DNA of 64,000 nucleotides from Rouxiella aceris. Lineage in GTDB: Bacteria > Pseudomonadota > Gammaproteobacteria > Enterobacterales > Enterobacteriaceae. This document shows positions 10,381 through 19,433 of the stretch, piece by piece. The notes beneath the pieces were generated by a model. That model was not told the origin of the DNA, made no database searches, and was given only the letters and a program-made list of their open reading frames with translations. Where the stretch lies: the NCBI RefSeq assembly GCF_012933545.1, contig NZ_JAADJU010000015.1, forward strand, positions 62,001-126,000, in the 5' to 3' direction. The translations under genes and the position numbers were made by a program. The stretch's first letter is position 1; every line of letters starts with the position of its first letter.

Positions 10381-12668
10381 ACGGTAATCCCTCCCTTGCT
10401 AACCGGAGCGTGGGTAATTTCGATATCGACGAACTGGCTATGGATCGCCGAGCCCGGCGCCCCGGTTTTCATTTGCCCCATATCGGATGAGGTGTCATCC
10501 ACCACGTTCTGTACATTGAAGGTGTTTTTAGGGAACCATGCCTCGTAGATCACCAGAAAATCTGTCGGTACATTCCTGGTCAACTGCGCTCTGACCACCA
10601 CTTCGCCCAGCGGGTTGAACACCCTGACCCAATCATTTTCGGCGATACCTTTCTTGCGGGCGGCATCGGGGTGGAGATAGACAAAGGGTTCCGGGTAAAA
10701 CACCTGTGTCCAGTCCAGGTTGATAAATTGCGAATGGATACCAAACAGGGTATGGGGAGTAAATAAATGGAAAGGTAATGTCTTTTCCCTTCCCGCTTTG
10801 AATTCGGGCAATGCCGTAAAGCCATGTTGCTGGCAAAGATCTGATTTGAATTCGTATTTTCCGGATTTAGTTTTAAATTTGCGATCATGCCAGGCGGCAC
10901 TATTGTCGAGTTTGGCTTTGACCGGTCCGTTTAGTAACTCCTCCCAGGAGGAGATCCCAAACATTTTGTAAATACTGTCGTTAAATTCTTTTCCTACCCA
11001 TTCCCGGCTGTCGACCTGCTGAGGAAAAGTGCAGGAACCCGGCGCTAGTCTGTTCATGGCCCGGGACAGCGCTGCCGCTATTTCGAGGTCCGTTTTGCTC
11101 TCATACATCGGCTTGATGGCTGGCTGATTAATGGAAAGCCAGTAGTGCCAGTAGGAAACCGAGATATTCCACTCTTCCAGCAGGGTCGTGACCGGCAAAA
11201 CAATATCCGCCTGTTCAACGGTCTGATTGAAAAACTGATCGACGCAGACCACCATTTCCAGCTTTTCAAAAGCGCGCTGCATTTTGTTGCGATCAAAGTC
11301 CTGCGAGAAGGGATTCTTGCATGAGACCCATAGCATACGGATTGGCGGATCCTTGGCGTCGAGTATTCCCTGGGCGGTTTTGTTGATATTCAGGCTGCGG
11401 TCGCTGTACTGCACGGCAGTTTTGGCCGCGAAGTCGAATTCGCCTTTGGGGCCCTGTGGCCCGACAAATCCTACTGAGCCGTCCGGGGCTTTCTGCGTCA
11501 TGGCGTAATAATTAAATCCCCAGGTTTGCAGATGTCCGTAACGGGCACCGCCGCCTTCCAGCCCGATATTGCCGGTCATGGCGACGAAGGCGTCAATGGC
11601 GCGGACATTGGTCCCGCCATTGATATGTCGCTGCATGCCGTAACCGATCCAGATCGTGGCCGGTTTGGCGGCAGCGAACTCTTCGGTCAATTGGCGGATG
11701 ATATCGGTGGGCAGACCACATTGTTCCGCCGCCCATTCCACGGTGATATTGTCGCGTAAATATTGGGCAAATTCGGGGAAGCCATAGGCGTATTGATTAA
11801 CGAATGTCTGATCCACTAGCCCCTTGTCCAGCAGGTGGCGCGCCATGCCCAGCGCCAGTGCGCCATCCGATGCGGGACGCACCCGCAGATAGAGATCGGC
11901 CTTGACTGCGGTTTGGGTAAGCAGGGGATCGATAACGACAACTTTGGCACCTTGCTCGCGCGCCTTATAGATGTATTTCATGGTGTGAATGGAACACCAG
12001 GCCGGGTTAGCGCCCCAGATGATGATATATTTTGCCTTGACCAAATCCTCGGGATCATTGCACCACATATCGCCCATATCGTAGCTCTGGGCGTCGATAC
12101 CGGCTGGCCAGCAGGGTGTGCCGACAAACCGCGTGGTGTAGCCGAGCGAACTCATCATCCCTTCAACACCGTAATTCATAATGCCGAGGTTACCGGAGTA
12201 TTTCGTCAATGCCAGCCCCAGCAGCGAGCCATCTTTTTTCTTGATTTCCAACATCTTGCTGGCGATTTTTTCCATCGCCTCATCCCAGGAGATGCGCCGC
12301 CATTTCCCTGTGCCACGTCCGTCCTGGATCATCGGATATTTGATCCTGTCGGGGCTATAAGCACGCCGCGGATAGGTAAGCCCCTTCACGCAAGGCATGC
12401 CATGGGTAAAGGTGGACTCCTTGGCTCCCTCAACGTAGGACACTATTCCATCCTTGACGTAGGTTTTCAGGCTACAGGTGTCAAAACAGTTGCGTGGACA
12501 GGCATTGCGGTAAATCGTGTAATTTTTCGGGTTATAGGGAATAGGGGGTTGCGCCATCGCCTCCCGGGGGAGCAGAAAACCGCCTGGTAACGCTAAAACT
12601 GCACCCGCGGCAACTATTCTTTTTATAAATAACCGCCTGCCGGGAAATTCAACTTCATCAATTGTCAT
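10377..12668 (-). CDS. DMSO-reductase-family molybdopterin oxidoreductase, catalytic subunit
   Basis: Bis-MGD molybdoenzyme, terminal reductase of an anaerobic respiratory chain; substrate not known. The 763-residue protein starts with a Tat signal (GRRLFIKR at residues 10-17, hydrophobic stretch, cleavage after EAMA at 39). An FS0 [4Fe-4S] motif follows: C57-x3-C61-x3-C65-x27-C93. The MGD-binding core shows RRISWDEA, WGANPAW, IDPLLTQTA, GMQRHINGG and, near the C-terminus, the molydopterin dinucleotide binding domain (HLFTPHTLFG). Aligning to DmsA by eye puts Cys (in GTPCWPAG) at the place of the DmsA molybdenum-ligand serine, so polysulfide/thiosulfate- or arsenate-like chemistry should be considered. 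It overlaps its chaperone and FeS genes by ATGA on both sides. Confidence 0.9.
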   Translation of the reverse strand: MTIDEVEFPGRRLFIKRIVAAGAVLALPGGFLLPREAMAQPPIPYNPKNYTIYRNACPRNCFDTCSLKTYVKDGIVSYVEGAKESTFTHGMPCVKGLTYPRRAYSPDRIKYPMIQDGRGTGKWRRISWDEAMEKIASKMLEIKKKDGSLLGLALTKYSGNLGIMNYGVEGMMSSLGYTTRFVGTPCWPAGIDAQSYDMGDMWCNDPEDLVKAKYIIIWGANPAWCSIHTMKYIYKAREQGAKVVVIDPLLTQTAVKADLYLRVRPASDGALALGMARHLLDKGLVDQTFVNQYAYGFPEFAQYLRDNITVEWAAEQCGLPTDIIRQLTEEFAAAKPATIWIGYGMQRHINGGTNVRAIDAFVAMTGNIGLEGGGARYGHLQTWGFNYYAMTQKAPDGSVGFVGPQGPKGEFDFAAKTAVQYSDRSLNINKTAQGILDAKDPPIRMLWVSCKNPFSQDFDRNKMQRAFEKLEMVVCVDQFFNQTVEQADIVLPVTTLLEEWNISVSYWHYWLSINQPAIKPMYESKTDLEIAAALSRAMNRLAPGSCTFPQQVDSREWVGKEFNDSIYKMFGISSWEELLNGPVKAKLDNSAAWHDRKFKTKSGKYEFKSDLCQQHGFTALPEFKAGREKTLPFHLFTPHTLFGIHSQFINLDWTQVFYPEPFVYLHPDAARKKGIAENDWVRVFNPLGEVVVRAQLTRNVPTDFLVIYEAWFPKNTFNVQNVVDDTSSDMGQMKTGAPGSAIHSQFVDIEITHAPVSKGGITV

Positions 12669-13282
12669 GATATTCTCCGTTGCAAATCATTAAACCAAAG
12701 TGACAACACCCTGGTGATTGCCAATAACAGAGGGGTTTGTGCCTGGTTCTCGCTGTTGGCGATAAATTTAGGCAGCCAATGGCCCATATGATCGCTGACC
12801 AACCAGGCCAGCGCTTCTTGATATATAGGCTGTTGTGGAGCCTGCTTGATCAGTACCAGGCAGAGTTCAATCTCATAAGAAATATGATCATCAGGTATCT
12901 GATTTTCATCGCGCACCGATAAACCAAGCGCATGCAGAAGTCCGCGTATTTCTTGCGTGCTGTTGCCCATTAATTGGGGTTCCGTTTCCAGATAGGCTGA
13001 GGCATAAGGCGGGGCAAGCAAGGCCTGTGGTCCGACAAACAGGCGATTGAAATCGTATTCTGCATCCCGCCAATCGTCATTGAGATTCAGTAGCGGGAAA
13101 GTGACCTGTGCACGACAGTATTTTTCAATTTTATTAATTAGTTGCGGCAGTGTGTCCGCCTGGGGAAACATGTAGAAGTCACGGAGTAACAACCCGACAC
13201 CGTGCCAGTCAGAGCATGAAAACAGACTGGGTAAGGCGGATAATTCCCCTGTGCTGGCCGATATATTGAGTATTTTTTTCAT
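12665..13282 (-). CDS. TorD/DmsD-family chaperone for the molybdoenzyme
   Basis: Cytoplasmic redox-enzyme maturation protein that holds the Tat leader of the catalytic subunit until cofactor is loaded. The family signature is clear: YDFNRLFVGPQALLAPPYAS near residue 75 and SDHMGHWLPKF near 165, in an all-helical 205-residue protein. It is the first gene of the operon, and its stop overlaps the start of the catalytic gene (ATGA). In E. coli dmsABC the chaperone is elsewhere, so the chaperone-first layout marks a distinct branch of the family. Confidence 0.85.
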   Translation of the reverse strand: MKKILNISASTGELSALPSLFSCSDWHGVGLLLRDFYMFPQADTLPQLINKIEKYCRAQVTFPLLNLNDDWRDAEYDFNRLFVGPQALLAPPYASAYLETEPQLMGNSTQEIRGLLHALGLSVRDENQIPDDHISYEIELCLVLIKQAPQQPIYQEALAWLVSDHMGHWLPKFIANSENQAQTPLLLAITRVLSLWFNDLQRRIS

Positions 13283-13797
13283 AAGTTAGGCACTTATATA
13301 AATGCAGGTTTGCATTCAATAATAACCTTACTCTTTAAATGGTTTTTATTTCTTTGAACAAACACGCAAATTACATATTTCAAATCTCAATTCACAGCAG
13401 TCTGGGCCCCAGGATTAATAACGGATGAGCTATGCAATAATATATTAGTTATTTTTATGTGTTGTTATGCCAAAGAGAATTTATTTTTCGGTTGGTTTTT
13501 TCGCAATATAAATATATATATAACGAGGTGCTGCCATTAAATAGTAAAGCGTTGATAATATCGTCCTCTGTTAATCGCAGTACACCAGACGGGGCATTAG
13601 CGCCAAACAGCAAGGGTGCTGCAGCCCTGTATAATCAGGGGATGGGTAATGCTGATGGGTTTTAATGGTTTAAAAAGAGTAGATTTACGTCTGGTATCCC
13701 TATATTTCCGGTTATTAACCCGCGTTGATAAATTAAAAAATTTAACATGTTCACTTTGTTACACCGCGATCGGCAATCACGGCAGGGAACCCCAAGA
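13283..13797. other. AT-rich gap upstream of the molybdoenzyme operon
   Basis: This 515-bp stretch should contain the promoter of the molybdoenzyme operon (minus strand) and the 3' flank of a LysR gene. I searched by eye for an FNR site (TTGAT-N4-ATCAA) and found none that is convincing. A 68-codon frame at 13459-13665 has no ribosome site and skewed composition and is not called as a gene. Confidence 0.5.
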
Positions 13798-14694
13798 TCA
13801 CTCCACCGCCGCTTGCAGCTCAAGCCAGTCAAGGAAGTGATTAAGTGCCTGCGACTTGTCGACATCAGGAGGGATCCAGGCTGCATACTTGCTGCCTTTG
13901 AGGGTAATGGCGCAAGGAGCAACCAGTCTGCCTGCCTTGAGGTCGTTTGCCAGTGTTGGCAGCCCGCCAATTCCCACGCCCAGGCCATCGACTATCGCCT
14001 GCAGGGCCACATGATAGTGGTCAAAGCGCTGAAAGCGCTGTGGGCGCAGATCTGCTATCCCGGCGGCTTGCAGCCAGCGTTCCCATTCTCCCACTCGTGT
14101 GTGCGCAGAAACAAACACCTGGCTCGCCAGGTCCTTCAGGTCCACCACAGGTTGTCGGCTCAGCAGCGCGGGCGAAGCTATCAGGGTCAGTTTCTCTTCA
14201 AATAATGGCCGCTTGGCGAAATGACGCCATTCTGGACGCTCAAGAGGATCTCGGCGGATCAATACATCGAAAGCGGGCAGGCTTTTTGTTTCAGTGCTGT
14301 TCGACGTTGCCACCGAGACTTCGATATCGGGATACAGGGCATGGAATGCCGGTAACCGCGGGATCAGCCAGCGCATGGCGAAGGTGGTTTGGGTATTGAC
14401 CTTGATGACGCGGGTACTCGGGGTTCTGCCGAAGCGCACGGCTGCATCGCCCATCAGATCGAAAGCGGCGCTGATCTCGGCGGCGAAGGCCCGCGCATGT
14501 TCCGTGGCGATATTGCGCTGCCCTTGACGCGTAAACAACGGCTGGCCCAGCCACTCTTCGAGCATTTTGATTTGGCGGCTGACGGCGCCATGGGTGATCC
14601 CCAGTTCCCCGGCAGCCGCACTCAGACTACTGGCGCGGGCGGCAGTTTCGAAGATACGCAGAGCATTAAGAGGCGGTAGATGTCGCTTGTTCAT
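13798..14694 (-). CDS. LysR-family regulator (GcvA-like)
   Basis: Transcription regulator with an N-terminal winged helix-turn-helix (LNALRIFETAARASSLSAAA through HGAVSRQIKMLEEWLGQPLF, residues 8-60) and a C-terminal effector-binding domain (about 95-290). The opening LPPLNALRxFExAAR is typical of the GcvA/AmpR branch. Length 298. It is divergent from the TauE/SafE permease gene with 97 bp between, so it probably controls that gene; the intervening sequence has the AT-rich look of a LysR control region. The ligand is unknown. Confidence 0.9.
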   Translation of the reverse strand: MNKRHLPPLNALRIFETAARASSLSAAAGELGITHGAVSRQIKMLEEWLGQPLFTRQGQRNIATEHARAFAAEISAAFDLMGDAAVRFGRTPSTRVIKVNTQTTFAMRWLIPRLPAFHALYPDIEVSVATSNSTETKSLPAFDVLIRRDPLERPEWRHFAKRPLFEEKLTLIASPALLSRQPVVDLKDLASQVFVSAHTRVGEWERWLQAAGIADLRPQRFQRFDHYHVALQAIVDGLGVGIGGLPTLANDLKAGRLVAPCAITLKGSKYAAWIPPDVDKSQALNHFLDWLELQAAVE

Positions 14695-14791
14695 CTGTGA
14701 CTTTTAGTATCAGTTATGGGGATTATTTATCGATAGTATGAAACAAAGGCACTGATTAAGGTAGCGGCTTTACCAGCAAAAGCGGAATGCC

Positions 14792-15520
14792 GTGGAAATC
14801 TATCTATACGTGTTTTTACTCGCTCTGGCGGCGGGGACTCTGAGTGGCATGATCGGTACCGGGTCATCTTTATTACTGCTGCCAATGTTAGTCCACGCCT
14901 TTGGCCCCCGAGCGGCGATGCCCGTTATGGCGATAGCCGCCATTATTGGCAACCTGTCACGGATGGTGGTCTGGTGGCGGCAGATCGATTGGCGTGCCGC
15001 AGTTGTTTATGCACTATTTGGTATGCCAGCGGCTTCGCTTGGTGCACATACGCTGCTTGCGCTGCCTGCCTGGATCATCGACTGTGCGCTGGGGCTGTTT
15101 TTCTGGGGCATGCTGCCGCTAAGGCGATATTTACACCAAACGCAACGGCGGCTGTCGCTGGTGCAACTGAGCCTGTGCGGCGCTGGCATCGGTTTTCTGA
15201 CCGGATTGGTGCTTTCCACCGGTCCGATGAGTGTGCCCGTTTTCACCGCCTATGGTTTACGCGGCGGTGCATTTCTGGCAACCGAAGCCGCCAGCGCACT
15301 GTTACTCTATAGCAGCAAGGTGGGCACCTTTGTCGCGCAGGATGCACTGTCCTGGCAAACCGCGCTGCAAGGTCTGTTAGTCGGCGCAGGTATTATGCTG
15401 GGCACTGTCGGCAGCAAGTCGCTGCTGTTGAAATTTCCTGCCAGGACCTTCGACATAGTGATTGACCTGCTGCTGTTTATTTCCGGGGCGGCACTGCTAT
15501 ACAGCGCCTGGTGCGGATAA
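14792..15520 (+). CDS. TauE/SafE-family membrane permease
   Basis: Predicted inner-membrane anion exporter or permease of the TauE/SafE (DUF81) family, which handles sulfonates, sulfite and related organic anions. The 242-residue protein has the family's two-fold repeat: an N-terminal GTLSGMIGTGSSLLLLPML and a second GIGFLTGLVLSTGPMSVPVF near residue 130, with about seven to eight membrane segments. The start is a GTG at 14792. The 3' end overlaps the convergent LysR gene by 24 bp. The divergent LysR at 13798 is the likely regulator. Confidence 0.85.
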   Translation: MEIYLYVFLLALAAGTLSGMIGTGSSLLLLPMLVHAFGPRAAMPVMAIAAIIGNLSRMVVWWRQIDWRAAVVYALFGMPAASLGAHTLLALPAWIIDCALGLFFWGMLPLRRYLHQTQRRLSLVQLSLCGAGIGFLTGLVLSTGPMSVPVFTAYGLRGGAFLATEAASALLLYSSKVGTFVAQDALSWQTALQGLLVGAGIMLGTVGSKSLLLKFPARTFDIVIDLLLFISGAALLYSAWCG

Positions 15521-16465
15521 GTCTCTGGCAGTGGTCACATCCTGCCTGGCTTTCATTAATGCCCGATCCCAGGGAGCCGTGTCGCCAAAACTCTGTTTTA
15601 AGTGCTCGACAAAAGAGCGTAATTTCAACGAAATATGGCGTCTTGATGGGTAGACGGCATAAATGGCCAGTCGCGTGGTCTGATGATCTGTCAGCAAAAC
15701 CTGAAGCTTGCCTTCGGCGATCGCCCGGGCGAAAACAAAGTCGGGTCCGTAAACAATACCTGCTCCCTCGAGGGCTGCCGCCAGCAGGATTTGCATATCG
15801 TTTGCCGCCAGTCGCAAAGGTCCGTCGATAATATGGCTATTGCCCTGCGGGTCAACCAGCGTCCAGTCGCCGGCTGAAACGGCGTTATTAAAGGCCAGCC
15901 TCGGAGCCTGGCGAAGGTTATCCAACGTTGGGGGCACGGCGAACTTTTGCAGAAAGGACGGCGCAGCGCAGAGCAACATTTGGCAATCGGCAAGTCGTTG
16001 TGCAATAAGATCCGAATCCTGCAGGGTGCCGATGCGGATGGCAACGTCGATACTTTCTGCCAGTAGATCGGCATAGTGATCGCTCAGCACGGTTTCTACC
16101 CTGACCTCGGGATAGTTATCCATATAGCCAGCTACCACATTGCCCAGATACAGGGCACCAAAGGTTGCGGGCGCGGCCACACACAGACGGCCTTGCACCC
16201 TTTGTTGGGTGTTTTGTGCCTCACTGTCCGCTTGCTCCACTGCCTCGATAATGTCTTTGCAGCGCTGATAATATGACCTGCCGATATCGGTAAGGGTCAG
16301 TAATCGGGTGCTGCGTTGCAGCAGTCGTACCTGCAAGTGATCTTCCAGTGCAGAAACATGTTTGCCGGCCATGGAGGGGGAGAGGCCAAAGCGCCGCGCT
16401 GCGCCAACCAGGCTGCCACCTTCGACGGCGGCAACAAATACCGCCATGCTGGTCAATCGGTCCAT
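15497..16465 (-). CDS. LysR-family regulator
   Basis: LysR protein with the helix-turn-helix at the N-terminus (MDRLTSMAVFVAAVEGGSLV then GLSPSMAGKHVSALEDHLQV) and a substrate-binding domain from about residue 90. The MDRLxxMxxFVxVVExGSF opening is typical of the PA0477/DsdC-like single-gene regulators. The start is placed at 16465 because the family begins exactly there; a frame extension to 16489 only adds eight residues. It is divergent from the alpha/beta hydrolase gene (127 bp between) and probably regulates it. Confidence 0.88.
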   Translation of the reverse strand: MDRLTSMAVFVAAVEGGSLVGAARRFGLSPSMAGKHVSALEDHLQVRLLQRSTRLLTLTDIGRSYYQRCKDIIEAVEQADSEAQNTQQRVQGRLCVAAPATFGALYLGNVVAGYMDNYPEVRVETVLSDHYADLLAESIDVAIRIGTLQDSDLIAQRLADCQMLLCAAPSFLQKFAVPPTLDNLRQAPRLAFNNAVSAGDWTLVDPQGNSHIIDGPLRLAANDMQILLAAALEGAGIVYGPDFVFARAIAEGKLQVLLTDHQTTRLAIYAVYPSRRHISLKLRSFVEHLKQSFGDTAPWDRALMKARQDVTTARDLSAPGAV

Positions 16466-16591
16466 TGCGTCTCCATATGATAATTGCATTATCAGTTAAC
16501 GATAATAATCAGGAGATTATCACATATCTTGATGGTCGCTATAGTGAGTCTGCCCGCGATCCGGCGGGTTGCCTTGGACTGGAGACCGAAA

Positions 16592-17383
16592 ATGAAAGTC
16601 GCAACCAATAACCTATCTATTCATGTTGAGCAGCAGGGGAGTGGGGACTGCGCTCTGGTGTTCCTGCATTACTGGGGGGGCTCATCTCGCACATGGCGGC
16701 ATGTTACTAAACAGCTTGCCCGGGATTTTCATTGCCTTGCCATCGACCATCGCGGCTGGGGGCAGTCCGATGCGCCCGCAGATGGCTACGGACTCGCCGA
16801 CCTTGCCGCAGATGCCGAAGGGGTTATCCAGGCGCTGGGACTTCGTCGTTATCTGCTTGTGGGTCACTCGATGGGTGGCAAGGTCGCGCAACTGATGGCC
16901 TCCCGTCGTCCCGAGGGGCTGATGGGCTTAGTGCTTGTTGCTCCCTCACCACCGCAGCCTATGGCTATGCCGCAACCAGCCAGGGATATAATGGCTGCAG
17001 CCTATAATAGTCGCCAAGCGGTGGAAGCCACGCTCGATCATATGCTTACGGCCAGAACGTTGTCGGGTGAGGATCGAGAATTCGCCATTGCCGATAGCCT
17101 GGGGGGAGCACCTGCCGCAAAAGCTGCCTGGCCACGCGCGACAAGCCTTGAAGATATCTCGGCTACGGTTAGCGAGATCGCGGTACCGGTTCTGGTGATT
17201 GCCGGTGAATTGGATCGCGTCGATACGCCAGACTTACTGCGGGCAGAGCTGCTGAGTCGTGTTCCGCAGGCAGTGATGGTAATTTTGCCGGGCACCGGTC
17301 ATCTATCGATGCTGGAGGCACCTGATGAGGTAAGTCAACTTATCCACCAGTTTTGTGGCCAGATCTTTACTCCCCAGGCTTAA
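16592..17383 (+). CDS. Alpha/beta-fold hydrolase
   Basis: Soluble alpha/beta hydrolase of 263 residues. The nucleophile elbow is GHSMGG (near residue 98), the oxyanion segment LHYWGGSSRTW lies near 25-35, the acid is likely Asp in AGELDRVDTP near 213, and the catalytic His is in GTGHLSMLEAP near 240. Start at 16592 is chosen for the GGAG ribosome site 7 bases upstream and the MKVATNNLSIHVEQQG opening; an upstream in-frame start at 16484 would overlap the LysR promoter. Substrate unknown; esterases and lactonases with this layout often sit divergent to a LysR gene. Confidence 0.87.
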   Translation: MKVATNNLSIHVEQQGSGDCALVFLHYWGGSSRTWRHVTKQLARDFHCLAIDHRGWGQSDAPADGYGLADLAADAEGVIQALGLRRYLLVGHSMGGKVAQLMASRRPEGLMGLVLVAPSPPQPMAMPQPARDIMAAAYNSRQAVEATLDHMLTARTLSGEDREFAIADSLGGAPAAKAAWPRATSLEDISATVSEIAVPVLVIAGELDRVDTPDLLRAELLSRVPQAVMVILPGTGHLSMLEAPDEVSQLIHQFCGQIFTPQA

Positions 17384-17393
17384 GACCGTCGAT

Positions 17394-17419
17394 AAGCCCG
17401 CTGTTTTTACCGCGGGTTT
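17394..17419 (+). terminator. Weak terminator after the hydrolase gene
   Basis: AAGCCCGC and GCGGGTTT form an 8-bp stem (one G-T pair) with a 10-base loop, ending in TTTATG. Short but placed 10 bases past the stop. Confidence 0.5.
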
Positions 17420-17468
17420 ATGAACGTAATCACAATCATAAAACTTCAATGCGCAATACCAGAAATCG

Positions 17469-17948
17469 TTATGCTATTGTGCGATCGTTCCATGTATCTC
17501 TGTAAATTATATTACCTTCTGTATATTTCCAAGTAATTGTTTCATAGCGATATTCAATATCCTCCAAGTGCGTACTGGTCATTCCAGATGGATGTAAGTT
17601 TGGAGTAATTGCGGTAATCTTAATGTTTTCCATCAAAATATTGAAATATTCAACTTCAATTCCAGCGTCGTTAGTCCTATACATTTTCAACATCGCAGTT
17701 TTTAATAGACGCCCTTCACAAAGGGTACGAAAAAGTAGAGGTGTCGTTCTGTCGAATTCTTTTTGTATTTTGATCGGAGTATGAATCCTTGTTCCAGTTA
17801 GTCGCCCCGAATTGTTATCTGCAGGTAAGCAAACATGATGATTAACAGAACGCAGCTCAATTGAACCGAGACGAGCAGGCATCAGGCAAGAACCAACAAT
17901 AGGTGAATCATTTTCATCTGTTAACCATAAATGTGCCGGATTTGACAT
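17469..17948 (-). CDS. Hcp, type VI secretion tube protein (orphan copy 1)
   Basis: Hcp forms the hexameric rings of the type VI tube and can carry small effectors in its lumen. The 159-residue protein matches the enterobacterial Hcp family throughout: HLWLTDENDSPIVG, LGSIELRSVNHHVCLP, DNNSGRLTGTRIHTPI, TTPLLFRTLCEGRLL, VEYFNILMENIKI and YETITWKYTEGNIIYRDTWN. It is the last of three minus-strand genes (unknown protein, small membrane protein, Hcp) in an AT-rich island. No sheath, baseplate or membrane-complex genes are in this window, so it must work with a type VI apparatus encoded elsewhere. The N-terminal region departs from the usual MAIPVYLWL opening. Confidence 0.9.
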   Translation of the reverse strand: MSNPAHLWLTDENDSPIVGSCLMPARLGSIELRSVNHHVCLPADNNSGRLTGTRIHTPIKIQKEFDRTTPLLFRTLCEGRLLKTAMLKMYRTNDAGIEVEYFNILMENIKITAITPNLHPSGMTSTHLEDIEYRYETITWKYTEGNIIYRDTWNDRTIA

Positions 17949-17963
17949 ACATTAATATCCTCT

Positions 17964-18161
17964 TCATTTCTTTTTACATTTATACCAAAGAAAAATATGG
18001 AAACAAAAAACAGAAAGAATAAATAATCCTATTAAGTTTATGGCAATATCAGGAAACCAAGATACTGCAAACATACTAAAAATAATGATGGATAATAAAA
18101 AACCCCATCCCCATAAAAATAATATCAGCTCTTCTTTAATCCACTCTTTAAAGAACTTCAT
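17964..18161 (-). CDS. Small two-helix membrane protein, candidate immunity protein
   Basis: A 65-residue protein with two strong membrane segments (FLWGWGFLLSIIIFSMF and INLIGLFILSVFCFHIFLW) and a basic tail (YKCKKK). It begins 3 bases after the stop of the 238-residue gene and lies just before hcp. A small inner-membrane protein immediately following a candidate type VI effector is the expected layout for an immunity protein against a membrane-acting toxin. No homologue is recognised; the role is inferred from context only. Confidence 0.6.
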   Translation of the reverse strand: MKFFKEWIKEELILFLWGWGFLLSIIIFSMFAVSWFPDIAINLIGLFILSVFCFHIFLWYKCKKK

Positions 18162-18164
18162 GAT

Positions 18165-18881
18165 TCACCTCATTAACTTTATGATTAAATGAACAAGTTC
18201 ATCATCTGAAATAAGCATGGGGTTTAAATAAGGACTTCTGGTGATAACTGGCTCAATAAGGAAATACATCATTTCAAGATTTCGTTCATATAATGCACTA
18301 TAGTAAAATGCATTGAATTTTTTTAAGGTGTCTGCGCAGTTTGCTGCTTCCTGGACTAAACCATATAAATTTAGAGTAACAGCCGTTAAAGTCACGCTGC
18401 CTTTAAAAACTATTGATTTGGTTCGGTTAATACGCTCATTAATAATTGCGTTAAAACTATAGCTCTGACAAATTGCTGTGGCTATAGCAATAATTAATAA
18501 TCGATTGGTAAGTCCAGTTGATGATATGTGCACTCCTGAACTGACAAGTTGACGAAGAACATGTTGTGCTCTTCCTTCATTTTTATTTTTGAAATGTATT
18601 TCAATATATATGCGAATCATTTCAAAAATAACATTTCTGTCTTTAATTAATTGAATAACTCCAGCTATAAACCTGACATCTTCATGTTTTAGTTTAGAAC
18701 AAACATCCTGATAGTTCTCAGTGAAACAAGATGCATAGTATGATGCTCGTGTTACGCCATCACCCATTTGTTTCAGATTGGCAACAACGTTATCCTTAAC
18801 TCCTGTCAGCGCTTCTTCAAGTTTCACTGCAAGAATTTTGTCAGCCTGCAGAGAGGTAATTATTGAATTACTATGATACAT
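18165..18881 (-). CDS. Unknown protein, candidate type VI membrane-acting effector
   Basis: A 238-residue, mostly helical protein I cannot place in a family. There is no signal peptide. Two moderately hydrophobic stretches lie in the second half (NRLLIIAIATAICQ near 125-140 and GSVTLTAVTLNLYGLVQEAA near 162-180), separated by charged helices, a layout compatible with a pore-former that inserts after delivery. It has a good ribosome site (AAAGGA, 8 bases). It heads the unit effector / small membrane protein / hcp. From memory, the Serratia Ssp6 pore-forming effector is a similar-sized protein paired with a small membrane immunity protein, but I cannot confirm homology. AT-rich compared with flanking metabolic genes, suggesting horizontal gain. 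Confidence 0.6.
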   Translation of the reverse strand: MYHSNSIITSLQADKILAVKLEEALTGVKDNVVANLKQMGDGVTRASYYASCFTENYQDVCSKLKHEDVRFIAGVIQLIKDRNVIFEMIRIYIEIHFKNKNEGRAQHVLRQLVSSGVHISSTGLTNRLLIIAIATAICQSYSFNAIINERINRTKSIVFKGSVTLTAVTLNLYGLVQEAANCADTLKKFNAFYYSALYERNLEMMYFLIEPVITRSPYLNPMLISDDELVHLIIKLMR

Positions 18882-19433
18882 AACTAATTCCTTTAGAAAA
18901 ACATTCCTTTATTCTCTGAAAATTTAAGTAATTTACAAAAAATCATTATTAATACATTTTCAAAGTCTCATCTTCATATGCTTTCTCCTCCCTGCAAGTT
19001 CAAATTCGATTTTATCCCAGGTAAATTCAGAACCTGATTACCAATTGAAGTCCGGTCACACCGACATTCTAACAAACGTCATCCTTAGTTTGAAATTATG
19101 TAACTAATTGTAATATTGGCTACAATGTACAAAATAGTAACGAAGGACATTATAAATAAAAGTGCACAAACTCGAAAACCTCGATGTGATCATAAAAATA
19201 ACCATAACTTCTCGCAGTTCGTCTGATATTGCATAGACGGTTTGCTTAAGCGGACTAGGCAGGTGCTCTTCTCACCGAAAGTCGTAAAGTTCGCATTTCC
19301 CGCCACTTTTGTTATGTATCTGTTAATCTCCGCACGAAAATTGTGTCTTTGGCGATGAATAAACTTGAACACGATCACAGTTATTCGTTTCACTTCCTGA
19401 AGCCGATTGTCAGCGGGAAAAATTGCTCTGATA
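18882..19433. other. AT-rich gap between the type VI island and the gluconate operon
   Basis: About 550 bp with no supported gene. It must hold the promoter of the type VI island (minus strand) near 18885-18960. A 67-codon frame at 19190-19393 has no ribosome site and is rejected. No integrase, tRNA or attachment repeat was found at this island edge. In E. coli gntR sits just upstream of gntK; here it is absent. Confidence 0.5.

Noticed and set aside
11835-12590. A 251-codon plus-strand frame inside the molybdoenzyme gene
   Set aside because: It is antisense to a clearly recognised catalytic subunit gene; high-GC codons of the real gene keep the shadow frame open.
13459-13665. 68-codon frame in the AT-rich gap before the molybdoenzyme operon
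   Set aside because: No ribosome site, no recognisable protein features, low-complexity start.
17469-18881. Idea that the AT-rich island is a prophage or integrative element
   Set aside because: No integrase, tRNA, attachment repeat or phage structural gene was found; only Hcp, a small membrane protein and an unknown protein.
19190-19393. 67-codon minus-strand frame upstream of the gluconate operon
   Set aside because: No ribosome site and no domain; ends in noncoding AT-rich sequence.
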